From JAFDVL01 sp031409955 (GTDB lineage Bacteria > Acidobacteriota > Blastocatellia > RBC074), in contig JANNYF010000088.1 of the NCBI GenBank assembly GCA_031409955.1, positions 62,001 through 126,000 of the forward strand: a stretch of DNA of 64,000 nt. The letters are read 5' to 3'. A program made the position numbers and the translations under genes. This document shows positions 8,117-15,964 of the stretch, piece by piece (positions within the stretch are counted from its first letter, which is position 1; each line of letters starts with the position of its first letter). The notes beneath the pieces are model-generated. The model was not told the DNA's origin, did no database searches, and was given only the letters and a program-made list of their open reading frames with translations.

Positions 8117-9799
8117 TCACAGCAAGCCTGAAAAATCCGTCGTCTCCAACGTTTTCTTCATCGTCGCCAGGAACTCATCGCCGATTGCACCGTCAATGAT
8201 GCGGTGATCGAACGACAGGCTCAACACGCCGATGTGACGAATTGCAATCACGTCGCCGAGTTCCGTTTCCATCACCCACGCCCGCTTGTGAATGCCACCG
8301 ACACCGAGGATGGCGACTTGCGGTTGATTGATGACGGGGGTTGCGGTCAGGCCGCCGAACAAGCCAAAGTTTGTGATGGAGAACGTGCCGCCGGAAATTT
8401 CATCGGGCTTGAGTTGTTTGCCGCGCGCACGAGAAGCAAGGTCTTGCGTTGCGCGGGCCAGGCCGACCAGGTTCATTGAATCCGCTTGTTTGATGACCGG
8501 CACAATCAAGCCCCAATCCAATGCGACGGCGATGCCGATGTTGATGTCTTGCTTGTAGGCGATGTTGTCACCGTCTACAGAAGAATTGACGACGGGCAAA
8601 GCTTTGAGCGCGTCAATCGCGGCTTTCGTGATGAAGGGCATGAACGTGAGCTTCGCGCCGTTCTTCGCCTCGAAATCTTTCTTCACGCGATCACGCAAGC
8701 GCGCAATATTCGTGAAGTCCACTTCAAAAAACGTTGTGACATGCGCCGAAGTCCGTTTGCTCAAGACCATGTGATCGGCAATGGACTTGCGCATCTTGCT
8801 CATCGGCTCGACCTTCACGCGCTCGCCCGCAGCAAATACGGGGGCGGCGGGTTTTGCAGATGCAGGCGGCACGACCGGTGGCGGCGCGACGACGGGTGGC
8901 GGCGCGACGACTGGCGCAGTGACGGGCGCAACGGCAGGACGGGCAGGCGGATTCTCAATAAAGCTGAGAATATCTTTTTTCGTCACGCGTCCCGAAATGC
9001 CTGAGCCAGCGATGTGGGCAATGGTGACGTTGTGTTCAGCGGCGATCTTGCGCACGACGGGCGAAGATTTGACGCGACGCAAATCCTCAATTGAACCACC
9101 GACTGCGGCAGCGGCGACAGCAGGCGGCGCGACGGGTGGCGCGGCAACGGGCGCGGCAGGCGCAACAGGGGCAGGCGTTGGCGCGGGCGCTGAGGGAGCT
9201 GCGGCTCCAGCTTCGCCAATGGTAGCGATGACCGCATTCACGGCGATGGTTTCGCCTTCTTGCGCGAGGATTGACAATAGCGTGCCTGCAACGGTCGAAG
9301 GGATTTCTGCGTCCACTTTATCCGTTGAAATTTCCAGCAACGGTTCATCGCGTTGCACGGTGTCGCCCACTTTCTTGAGCCAGCGCACAACCGTTCCTTC
9401 CGCGATGGATTCGCCGAGTTGCGGCATCACAACTTCCGTTGCAGCGCCACTGGCGGCGCGCGGGGCGGTGGGGGCGACAGGCGCAGGCGGCGCAACAGGT
9501 GCAGCAGCGGGTGGCGGTGCGGGTGCAGCAGCAGCCGGAGCGGCAGGCGCGGCGGTTTCTCCGGCTTCGCCGAGTTGTGCGATGACGGAATTGACGGCGA
9601 TGGTGTCGCCTTCATTGGCGAGAATCGCAATCAACGTTCCGGCAGCCGTGGACGGAATCTCGGCGTCCACTTTGTCCGTTGAAATTTCCAGCAACGGCTC
9701 ATCGCGTTGCACGGTGTCTCCCACTTTTTTCAACCAGCGAACAATCGTTCCTTCGGCAATGGATTCGCCGAGTTGCGGCATTACGACATCTGTAGGCAT
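8117..9799 (-). CDS. 2-oxoacid dehydrogenase E2 (dihydrolipoamide acyltransferase, probably succinyl type)
   Basis: A 560-residue core enzyme of a 2-oxoacid dehydrogenase complex. Domain order: lipoyl domain 1 (about 1-77, lipoyl-lysine in STDKVDA at K43), an Ala/Pro linker, lipoyl domain 2 (about 122-200, the same EISTDKVDAEIPST segment), a second linker, an E1/E3-binding domain (about 245-285, SSPVVRKIAAEHNV) and the catalytic domain (about 330-560) with the active-site SFDHRIIDGA. The two lipoyl domains are almost identical in DNA, a recent duplication or conversion. PQLGESIAEGT at each lipoyl domain favours the succinyltransferase class, but a branched-chain or pyruvate E2 is possible. 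AGGAGA before ATG supports the start. lpdA lies 69 bp upstream. No E1 gene is in the window. Confidence 0.93.
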   Translation of the reverse strand: MPTDVVMPQLGESIAEGTIVRWLKKVGDTVQRDEPLLEISTDKVDAEIPSTAAGTLIAILANEGDTIAVNSVIAQLGEAGETAAPAAPAAAAPAPPPAAAPVAPPAPVAPTAPRAASGAATEVVMPQLGESIAEGTVVRWLKKVGDTVQRDEPLLEISTDKVDAEIPSTVAGTLLSILAQEGETIAVNAVIATIGEAGAAAPSAPAPTPAPVAPAAPVAAPPVAPPAVAAAAVGGSIEDLRRVKSSPVVRKIAAEHNVTIAHIAGSGISGRVTKKDILSFIENPPARPAVAPVTAPVVAPPPVVAPPPVVPPASAKPAAPVFAAGERVKVEPMSKMRKSIADHMVLSKRTSAHVTTFFEVDFTNIARLRDRVKKDFEAKNGAKLTFMPFITKAAIDALKALPVVNSSVDGDNIAYKQDINIGIAVALDWGLIVPVIKQADSMNLVGLARATQDLASRARGKQLKPDEISGGTFSITNFGLFGGLTATPVINQPQVAILGVGGIHKRAWVMETELGDVIAIRHIGVLSLSFDHRIIDGAIGDEFLATMKKTLETTDFSGLL

Positions 9800-9868
9800 T
9801 TATCTCTCCTGATATTCAAAACTTCTACAATACACAGAAAGCCCGCAAGGTGCAGGCGCATCCAGTGA

Positions 9869-11269
9869 TTACATATTGATCGCCATCTTATGCACGTCTT
9901 CCGCTGCTTCCATCATGGATTCAGACAAGGTCGGATGCGCGTGCATGATATGGCCAAGTTCTTCAGCGGTGGCTTCCAGTCCGAGCGCGACACTGGCTTC
10001 AGCCAGCAAATCCGTCGCGTGGGGGCCGATGATGTGAACGCCGAGAACTTCATCGTATTTCGCATCGGCAACGACTTTTACAAAGCCATCGGTTTCACCC
10101 AGAATCTTGGCTTTGGCGAGCGCGGAAAAGGGAAACTTGCCGACTTTGACGTCGTAGCCTTTTTCTTTGGCCTTCGCTTCGGTCAAGCCAATGCTGCCGA
10201 TTTCGGGATGGCAATAGGTGCAGTTCGGCACGAGGTTGTAATTGATCGGGCGCGGATTTTTGCCCGCAATATGTTCCGCTGCAACGCAGCCTTCTTTCGC
10301 CGCTACGTGCGCCAGCCAGGGCGTCGGAATCACATCCCCAATCGCATAAACATTTGGCTCTGCGGTGCGCATAAACTCATCCACTTTGATGTAGCCGCGC
10401 TCCATTTCCAGCTTGGTGTTTTCAACGCCCAAACCCTCAGTAACGGCGCGGCGTCCGGTGGCTACGAGCAACGTTTCGCAGGTGATCTTTCCTGGGTTGC
10501 CTTTGCTGTCAACGTAGGTGATTTCGACATCGTCTTGATTGACTTTGGCGGACTGAAATCGCGTGTCGGTCAGCACATTGATTTTGCGTTTCTTGTATAC
10601 GCGCGTCAGTTCTTTGGAGACTTCTTCGTCTTCAATCGGCACGATGCGCGGCAGCAATTCGATGATGGTGACAGCGCTGCCGAAATGCGCAAAGACCGAA
10701 GCGAACTCAACGCCGACTGCGCCCGCGCCCAGCACGACCATAGATTTCGGTATCTGACGAATTTCCAGCAATTCATCGCTGGTCACAACGCGCGGCGCAT
10801 TGACTTCCAGTCCCGGCAACAAGCGCGGTGCAGAGCCAGTGGCGATGATGACGTTCTTGGTCTCAATCGTTTGCGCTTTGCCGTCCGCATCAGTCACCGT
10901 GACTTTGCCTTTGCCTTCCATTTTGCCGTGCCCTTTGAAGACGGTGATTTTGTTCTTCTTCATCAGGAACGCAACGCCTTTGGAAAGCTGGTCTACGATT
11001 TTATTTTTGCGTTGATAGACGCTCTCGAAATTGATTTTGAAGTCTGACACTTCAATGCCGAATTCGGCAGCGTGCGTCATCGTGTCGGCCAGATGTGCCG
11101 AGTGCAAATACTCCTTGGTCGGAATGCAACCGCGCAGCAAGCACGTGCCGCCGAGGTTGGGATCGCGCTCGACGATAGCCGTTTTTAGTCCCACTTGCGC
11201 GGCGCGAATCGCAGCGGAATATCCGCCCGGCCCTGCGCCGATCACTGTCACATCAAATATTTCTGCCAT
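9869..11269 (-). CDS. lpdA: Dihydrolipoyl dehydrogenase (E3)
   Basis: A 466-residue FAD-dependent disulfide oxidoreductase that reoxidises dihydrolipoyl groups with NAD+. Visible: the N-terminal FAD Rossmann motif GAGPGG (11-16), the redox disulfide C43/C48 in GGTCLLRGCIPTK, the NAD motif GAGAVGVEFASVF, the second FAD motif NVYAIGDV and the C-terminal active-site HAHPTLSE. The usual N-V/E-G between the cysteines is here L-R-G, a mild variation. AGGGAG lies just before the start. It precedes the E2 gene in the same orientation, forming an E3-E2 unit. Confidence 0.97.
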   Translation of the reverse strand: MAEIFDVTVIGAGPGGYSAAIRAAQVGLKTAIVERDPNLGGTCLLRGCIPTKEYLHSAHLADTMTHAAEFGIEVSDFKINFESVYQRKNKIVDQLSKGVAFLMKKNKITVFKGHGKMEGKGKVTVTDADGKAQTIETKNVIIATGSAPRLLPGLEVNAPRVVTSDELLEIRQIPKSMVVLGAGAVGVEFASVFAHFGSAVTIIELLPRIVPIEDEEVSKELTRVYKKRKINVLTDTRFQSAKVNQDDVEITYVDSKGNPGKITCETLLVATGRRAVTEGLGVENTKLEMERGYIKVDEFMRTAEPNVYAIGDVIPTPWLAHVAAKEGCVAAEHIAGKNPRPINYNLVPNCTYCHPEIGSIGLTEAKAKEKGYDVKVGKFPFSALAKAKILGETDGFVKVVADAKYDEVLGVHIIGPHATDLLAEASVALGLEATAEELGHIMHAHPTLSESMMEAAEDVHKMAINM

Positions 11270-11383
11270 GAGTCTCCCTATGATTGATAAAAGCGGTCAG
11301 AAATTAAATCGGGATGATAATAGCGAGGGAAAGAGTTTGCAAATGACTGCCCTCGGTTGGACAAAGCGGTTGGGATTCGCACC

Positions 11384-12226
11384 TCACGCAGTCGGTAAGC
11401 TGAACGAAAATTGACTACCTGCGCCGACTTCGCTGGCGACGCCGACCGTGCCGCCGTGCAACTCAACCAAATGCCGCACAATAGCTAAGCCGAGGCCGGT
11501 GCCTTTGGTGCGGTCATCTCGGTTGGGATGAAGCTGGATGAATTTATCGAAGATGTGCGCTTGCGATTCGGGCGGAATGCCACAGCCCGTGTCTGTCACA
11601 GTGAAACTGACGAACGCGTTTTGTGTCGCAGCCGCAATGGTGACGGTTCCAGCGGGCGGCGTGAATTTAATCGCGTTGCTAATCAGATTGGTCAGGACTT
11701 GTTCGACGCGTTGCCCGTCGCAATCCACTTCGGGCAAATCGTAGCCGACACGATTGATAAACTTAACTCCACTCGTTTCGGCCAACGATTCCAGTTGATA
11801 AATTACGGCTTCGACCAACGAGCGCGGGTCCAGCGGTTCGCGTTGCAAGCGCATCATCCCGGATTCCATTTTGGACAGGTCAAGCAAGTCGTTGACGAGT
11901 TGGCGCAGGCGTCCGCCGCTTTCGATAATTTTGTGCAGGGTTTCGGTCTGGGTTGGATTGAGCGAGCCGTAGACGCCGGCTTCGAGGTTTTCGGCGAGGC
12001 CCATCATCGCGGTCATCGGCGTGCGCAATTCGTGCGTAATCATCGAAAGAAACGTGTCTTTCATCCGATCCAATTCGCTCAGCCGCGAATTGACCTGCAC
12101 GAGCGCTTCGTTCATCTCGAAGACTTCCTGATTGCTGCGCGCGAAGCCTTCTTCCAACTCTGCCAAACGACGACGCAGCAAATCGCGTTCTTGTCGTAGG
12201 CGCTGATTGTCTTCGAGCAAGTTCAT
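11384..12226 (-). CDS. Soluble sensor histidine kinase
   Basis: A 280-residue kinase without membrane segments or a recognised sensor domain. The first about 60 residues form a coiled coil (RQERDLLRRRLAELEEGF). The HisKA domain follows with the phospho-acceptor H65 in THELRTPMTAMMG. The ATPase domain has the N box NLISNAIKFTPP, G1 DTGCGIPPES and G2 GTGLGLAIVRHLVELHGG. The input must come through the coiled coil or a partner. No response regulator gene is adjacent. The nearest neighbours are lpdA downstream (114 bp) and a palindromic repeat upstream. Confidence 0.93.
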   Translation of the reverse strand: MNLLEDNQRLRQERDLLRRRLAELEEGFARSNQEVFEMNEALVQVNSRLSELDRMKDTFLSMITHELRTPMTAMMGLAENLEAGVYGSLNPTQTETLHKIIESGGRLRQLVNDLLDLSKMESGMMRLQREPLDPRSLVEAVIYQLESLAETSGVKFINRVGYDLPEVDCDGQRVEQVLTNLISNAIKFTPPAGTVTIAAATQNAFVSFTVTDTGCGIPPESQAHIFDKFIQLHPNRDDRTKGTGLGLAIVRHLVELHGGTVGVASEVGAGSQFSFSLPTA

Positions 12227-12252
12227 TTTGGGGAAGATAAAAGCAGGAAGCT

Positions 12253-12359
12253 AGCCGCGAATTCACGCGAATTAGGCGCGAATTAGTCTGATTTTGGATT
12301 TTAGATTACCCGCCTCAAGCCAAAGTCAATTCGCGTGACATTCGCGTGAATTCGCGGCT
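12253..12359. repeat. Inverted repeat with 20-bp arms
   Basis: Arms at about 12253-12272 and 12340-12359 are perfect reverse complements, built on GCGAATTCACGCGAAT. Extra partial copies of AATTCGCG occur inside the loop. It fills the gap between the methylase-like gene and the kinase gene and ends 16 bp from the former's stop codon. It looks like an interspersed palindromic repeat; transcript-end processing is possible. Confidence 0.75.
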
Positions 12360-12375
12360 CAAGAAAGAACTCGAA

Positions 12376-13287
12376 TCACGCCACGATGATGTATGTATTC
12401 AGGCCGCCGCTGACCTCGGAGAAATCTTTCGCGTAGGTGACTTCGACCGGGCGGAAGGTCTTGATCAACTCGCCCATTTCGGCGGCGGTGACGAAGCCGT
12501 CTTCGGGATGCGCAATGGCCCATTTGGGAATATGTTTTGCATTTTCGAGGAATTTGCCGATCAGGTCCAGATAGCGGCCTTTCGAGGCAACGCGATCCCC
12601 GAAGCCGATCACCTGCGCCAGCAAGTCATCAAAGCCCGTCGCCGATCCGCGAATCCAGGTTTCGCGCCAACCCAGCACGGAACGCTGTTGCGCGGCTAAC
12701 CCTTCGGGGCGCGGGAAATGCGCAAACATCAAATCCGCGCGGACAGAACCGATGAATTCGGAGGCTTCCAGATTGGAACTGTGATTGTCTTTCTCGTTGT
12801 TCTGCACCTTACGCTGCCCGCGCCAGAGTTCTTCAAACACTTCAGAGAGCGGGCGACGAAGCTCTGTGGTTTCGGGCGTAAACGAATGCACGTACTCGCC
12901 CACGCCGAGCGCGTGATAATAGGCCAGCGCGCGTTGATGCGGGTTTTCGATTTGCTGAATATTGAGCCAGAGATTGTCGAACCACCAGGCATCCATTTCG
13001 CCCATCGTTTGGCGGAGCGCTGGATTATTCAGGCGGCGGCGCGGCACATACGCGTTGTGCAAAAGCTGCGCGACCTCCTCTTCGCCCAAGGCTTCCTGCT
13101 GATTTTCGACCAGCGCACGCGACGTCCACCACGACCATTGGCACAGGTCATTGCTGAAAATTTGCTTGCCCCAAAACTTGAGATACCAGTCCAGATCAGA
13201 GGAGCCGGAAAAAGGGATAGCAATGGAGTTGAATTTGATGCGGCGTAGTACGCTTAGCTCGTAGCCAAGCCAGCGGCGATTGTTCAT
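12376..13287 (-). CDS. D12-class DNA adenine methylase-like protein, catalytic motif degenerate
   Basis: About 303 residues. Three landmarks of D12 (Dam-like) methyltransferases can be lined up: the N-terminal MNNRRWLGYELSVLRRI (compare Y-x-G-x-K), the cofactor motif region AIPFSGSSDLDWYLKFWG followed by SNDL, and the C-terminal WAIAHPEDGFVTAAEMGELI ending VEVTY. At the DPPY position the sequence reads ADLMFAHFPRP, so the catalytic tetrad is absent and methylation is unlikely. It may be a DNA-binding or regulatory derivative. The start is uncertain: ATG 13287 is the first one clear of the upstream gene, but earlier codons (for example 13377) remain open. It follows the HD-GYP gene by 28 bp. 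Confidence 0.55.
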   Translation of the reverse strand: MNNRRWLGYELSVLRRIKFNSIAIPFSGSSDLDWYLKFWGKQIFSNDLCQWSWWTSRALVENQQEALGEEEVAQLLHNAYVPRRRLNNPALRQTMGEMDAWWFDNLWLNIQQIENPHQRALAYYHALGVGEYVHSFTPETTELRRPLSEVFEELWRGQRKVQNNEKDNHSSNLEASEFIGSVRADLMFAHFPRPEGLAAQQRSVLGWRETWIRGSATGFDDLLAQVIGFGDRVASKGRYLDLIGKFLENAKHIPKWAIAHPEDGFVTAAEMGELIKTFRPVEVTYAKDFSEVSGGLNTYIIVA

Positions 13288-13315
13288 ATAGATCGGGGTT
13301 ATCGTTGGGAGTTCA

Positions 13316-13924
13316 TTATTTCGCGGCGAGTTCCAGAAAGGCTTTGACAACTCGTGGATCGAATTCAATACCGGCATTGTCCGCGATGATTTGTTTGGCC
13401 ACGGATTCGTCAAACCCTTCGCGGTACGGACGATCCGAAATCAAGGCGCTGTAGGTGTCAACCACGCGCAGGATGCGGGCACCGAGCGGAATCGCTTCGC
13501 CGACCAAATTGTCAGGATACCCGCGCCCGTTCCACCATTCGTGATGCCAGCGAATCAACAGTTGCGCCTGGCGTAGCAATTCGCGTTGGGCGGCGGCCTG
13601 CTCGCCCAAAATCGGATGCCGCCACAAATCGAAGCGCTCGTCCCAGGTCAATTCGCCGCGCCTTGAAAAGTATTCGCGTTTCATTACGCGCTCGCCTAAA
13701 TCATGTGCCAAAGCGGCTTGCTTGAGCGCCAGCAGATCGCCGTCCCGGATACCGAAATGGGTTCCCAAAGCTTCGGCCATCCGCGCAATGAAAGTGGCGT
13801 GCGGGGAAGCATAGCCTTCGACCTGATCTATTTCTGCGGACAGTTCGGTCAATTGCGCTTCGACCACTTGGCGGGCGATTTGTTCGGCGTTTACTTCAGC
13901 GGTGATAATACGCTGACTTTGCAT
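13316..13924 (-). CDS. HD-GYP-type phosphohydrolase domain protein
   Basis: A 202-residue stand-alone HD-GYP domain. The metal-binding HD pair is H74-D75 in ALAHDLGERV, followed by HPILGEQAA, the HHEWWNGRGYP signature (H127-H128) and ARILRVVDTYSALISDRPYR, with the closing FDPRVVKAFLEL. Such domains hydrolyse cyclic-di-GMP or related dinucleotides, though many solitary forms are uncharacterised. There is no receiver or sensor domain, so control is probably through partners. The neighbours are a DUF4388-DnaJ-TPR protein upstream (48 bp) and the methylase-like gene downstream, all on the minus strand. Confidence 0.88.
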   Translation of the reverse strand: MQSQRIITAEVNAEQIARQVVEAQLTELSAEIDQVEGYASPHATFIARMAEALGTHFGIRDGDLLALKQAALAHDLGERVMKREYFSRRGELTWDERFDLWRHPILGEQAAAQRELLRQAQLLIRWHHEWWNGRGYPDNLVGEAIPLGARILRVVDTYSALISDRPYREGFDESVAKQIIADNAGIEFDPRVVKAFLELAAK

Positions 13925-13972
13925 GAACCTTGGTTCTCCTCACTCAATTGTTGGTGCCTTTTATGAAAGACG

Positions 13973-15721
13973 TCAATGCACACTTCGGTTGAAAATCCTG
14001 GCCCAGAATCCGGGGCCTTTGGAAGTCGGCTTTCTTCCGTATTGCGAACTCGAGGTCTGCGCTTTCTTCAGGCTCACGACTTCTTCCAAGGCCGAGGCCG
14101 CCGCGCGGTCTACCGGATCAAGCTTGAGCGCCAGGGCGAATTGTTGCTCCGCGCGCGAAAACAAACCGACGGCGCGATAAAAGCTGCCGAGTTGCAGATG
14201 GTAAAACAGATTGCTCGGCTCCAGTTCGGTCGCGCGTAACAAATGGTGTTCTGCCTGTTCGCGCCGCATCGGAACTTTTTCCAGCAACGCCGCCAGCTCG
14301 CCGTGATACCGCGCGCAATCCGGGGCCAACGTCACGGCGTCGGTCAACAACCCGATAGCGGTTTCATATTCGCCGTACGTCTGATGTGCTAGCGCTTTGC
14401 GATGCTTGACTTCGGCGAGCGACAGATTGCGGCTTCGCATGGCTTCGGCGGTCAGGCGCTCGGACTGCCGCTGTCCGGCGGGGGTTGGTGATGAGGCGGA
14501 CCCAAACATCACCGACGCCGATTCTGGCGGCGCTGCCCGCACCACCTTATGCCGACGTGAATTGCTATTGATGATCTCGGCCAGCAATGCGTGTTCAATC
14601 GCTGTTTCATACGACGCGCGAATCGCCATCAACACATCGCTCAGGGTGGTCAGCGTGATCGGATCGCAATGCGGATGGTGGCGGTCGGGATGATAGTGAT
14701 TGACCAATTTACGATAGGCGTGTTTGACGTCGTTCGGGGTGGCTCCCGCCTGCAACCCCAACACCGCGTAATCATCGTTAGCAGACGAAAGCGCCTGGCG
14801 CAGATGCTTGATGTCGCGCTTGATGGATTCCAATCGTCGCCGCTTCGCTGTTTCCGGGTCTTCTTGCAACGGGAAGGCCAAGGCCGTGCTGGTCACTGGC
14901 GGCGGCGGCGCGACGGGTCGGAGGGACGGGACTTTGGCGAGCAACGCGTTCTGCGTGGCGACGCCGGTCAGCGTTGGATTTTCCGCCGGACTTAACGCCG
15001 TAGTGAATTCGACTAAGCCGGTGCAATACAAACCGTACAACTGTTGCCACACGTCGTGATCGGTTTCATCCATTCTGCCGCTTTCGGTCAGGATCACCAG
15101 ATTGCGCGCTTGGCCCAAACAACTCAGCAGAAAATAGGCGAAGGGTTGCAATGTCAGATCGGGCGTCGCCGCCTGGTCCGCCGAAACCCAAGTGCGCGCA
15201 TCACTGACCAGTTCTTTGAATCGGGCGGGGACAGAAGAAACCAACGCGCCCTCGACCAATAAAGCTTTGGCGCTGACGCCGAGCCGCCCGCCCGCGATTT
15301 GGCTGCCATCGGCGAAGCGGTATTCGCCGCTTGGCCATTCGCACAACGAAGTAAAAATAGATTTGACGTGTTCGATCCGCAGGTGATTCAACTCGTCCCG
15401 CGTAACACATCCGTAGGCCACTAAACATTCACTGAAGGAGCGTCCAGCAGAAACTTCATTCTGAATCCGAACGGCGAGTTCCTGGGTCACGCGTCCGGCG
15501 CGCACCAAAAGCGCCAGTGCCGAATCCACGGGGAGGTTGCTGGCAGCAGCATAAACTTCACCGTGTGAAAAATACACCACGCGTTCTGCTCGTCGCTCTC
15601 CCCGCCTATCGTTGAGGTATAAACTCCCGGTCAGCCGTTGCCGATGGATTGCACCTGCTAACTCAACAAACGGAGTTTCTGTGAGGATGCCTGTTGGGTT
15701 GAAGTTCAAAGTCATGTACAT
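13973..15721 (-). CDS. DUF4388-DnaJ-TPR fusion protein
   Basis: A 582-residue cytoplasmic protein. Residues about 5-130 resemble DUF4388 (TGSLYLNDRRG, RVVYFSHGEVYAAASNLP), a module common in Acidobacteria, Deltaproteobacteria and Deinococcus signalling proteins. A DnaJ domain follows at about 325-390: DDYAVLGLQAGATPNDVKHAYR with the HPD motif in NHYHPDRHH, so DnaK stimulation is plausible. The C-terminal part (about 430-560) contains tetratricopeptide-like repeats (HQTYGEYETAIGLLTDAVTL, LGSFYRAVGLFSRAEQQFAL). The combination suggests a scaffold linking a sensory module to the chaperone machinery; this is inference. It is the first gene of a three-gene minus-strand set with HD-GYP and methylase-like genes, and is divergent from glgP. 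Confidence 0.85.
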   Translation of the reverse strand: MYMTLNFNPTGILTETPFVELAGAIHRQRLTGSLYLNDRRGERRAERVVYFSHGEVYAAASNLPVDSALALLVRAGRVTQELAVRIQNEVSAGRSFSECLVAYGCVTRDELNHLRIEHVKSIFTSLCEWPSGEYRFADGSQIAGGRLGVSAKALLVEGALVSSVPARFKELVSDARTWVSADQAATPDLTLQPFAYFLLSCLGQARNLVILTESGRMDETDHDVWQQLYGLYCTGLVEFTTALSPAENPTLTGVATQNALLAKVPSLRPVAPPPPVTSTALAFPLQEDPETAKRRRLESIKRDIKHLRQALSSANDDYAVLGLQAGATPNDVKHAYRKLVNHYHPDRHHPHCDPITLTTLSDVLMAIRASYETAIEHALLAEIINSNSRRHKVVRAAPPESASVMFGSASSPTPAGQRQSERLTAEAMRSRNLSLAEVKHRKALAHQTYGEYETAIGLLTDAVTLAPDCARYHGELAALLEKVPMRREQAEHHLLRATELEPSNLFYHLQLGSFYRAVGLFSRAEQQFALALKLDPVDRAAASALEEVVSLKKAQTSSSQYGRKPTSKGPGFWARIFNRSVH

Positions 15722-15964
15722 CTAATCTCTCGTTGAGGGTTGTGTGGATGCCTGCTTTAGCGTGAACTGCGATACTTCGTAATCCTGAAGGCGAGAGTTT
15801 ACAACAAAGATGCAATTGCTGATAGAGATTTTAAGGGAGCAAGGTTAAAGGTTGACGGTTGCAGAGCGGTTCGGTACATTCTCCGACTTATTGACGAACG
15901 ATTGATTGCACCCATCAACTGTGCCCTCGCATTTCTACGAAACTCAGGAAAGACGAAACAGATT

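Noticed and set aside
8781..9812. A 343-codon plus-strand open frame opposite the E2 gene
   Set aside because: Ala/Gly/Thr-rich translation mirrors the Ala/Pro linkers and GC-rich third positions of E2; no family features. It is an antisense artefact.
9890..11047. A 385-codon plus-strand open frame opposite lpdA
   Set aside because: lpdA is certain on the minus strand with all motifs; the antisense translation has Phe/Arg/His bias and no motif.
12376..13287. Active restriction-modification system
   Set aside because: The methylase-like protein lacks DPPY and no restriction endonuclease or specificity gene is adjacent; the Uma2 gene is 9 kb away in another operon.
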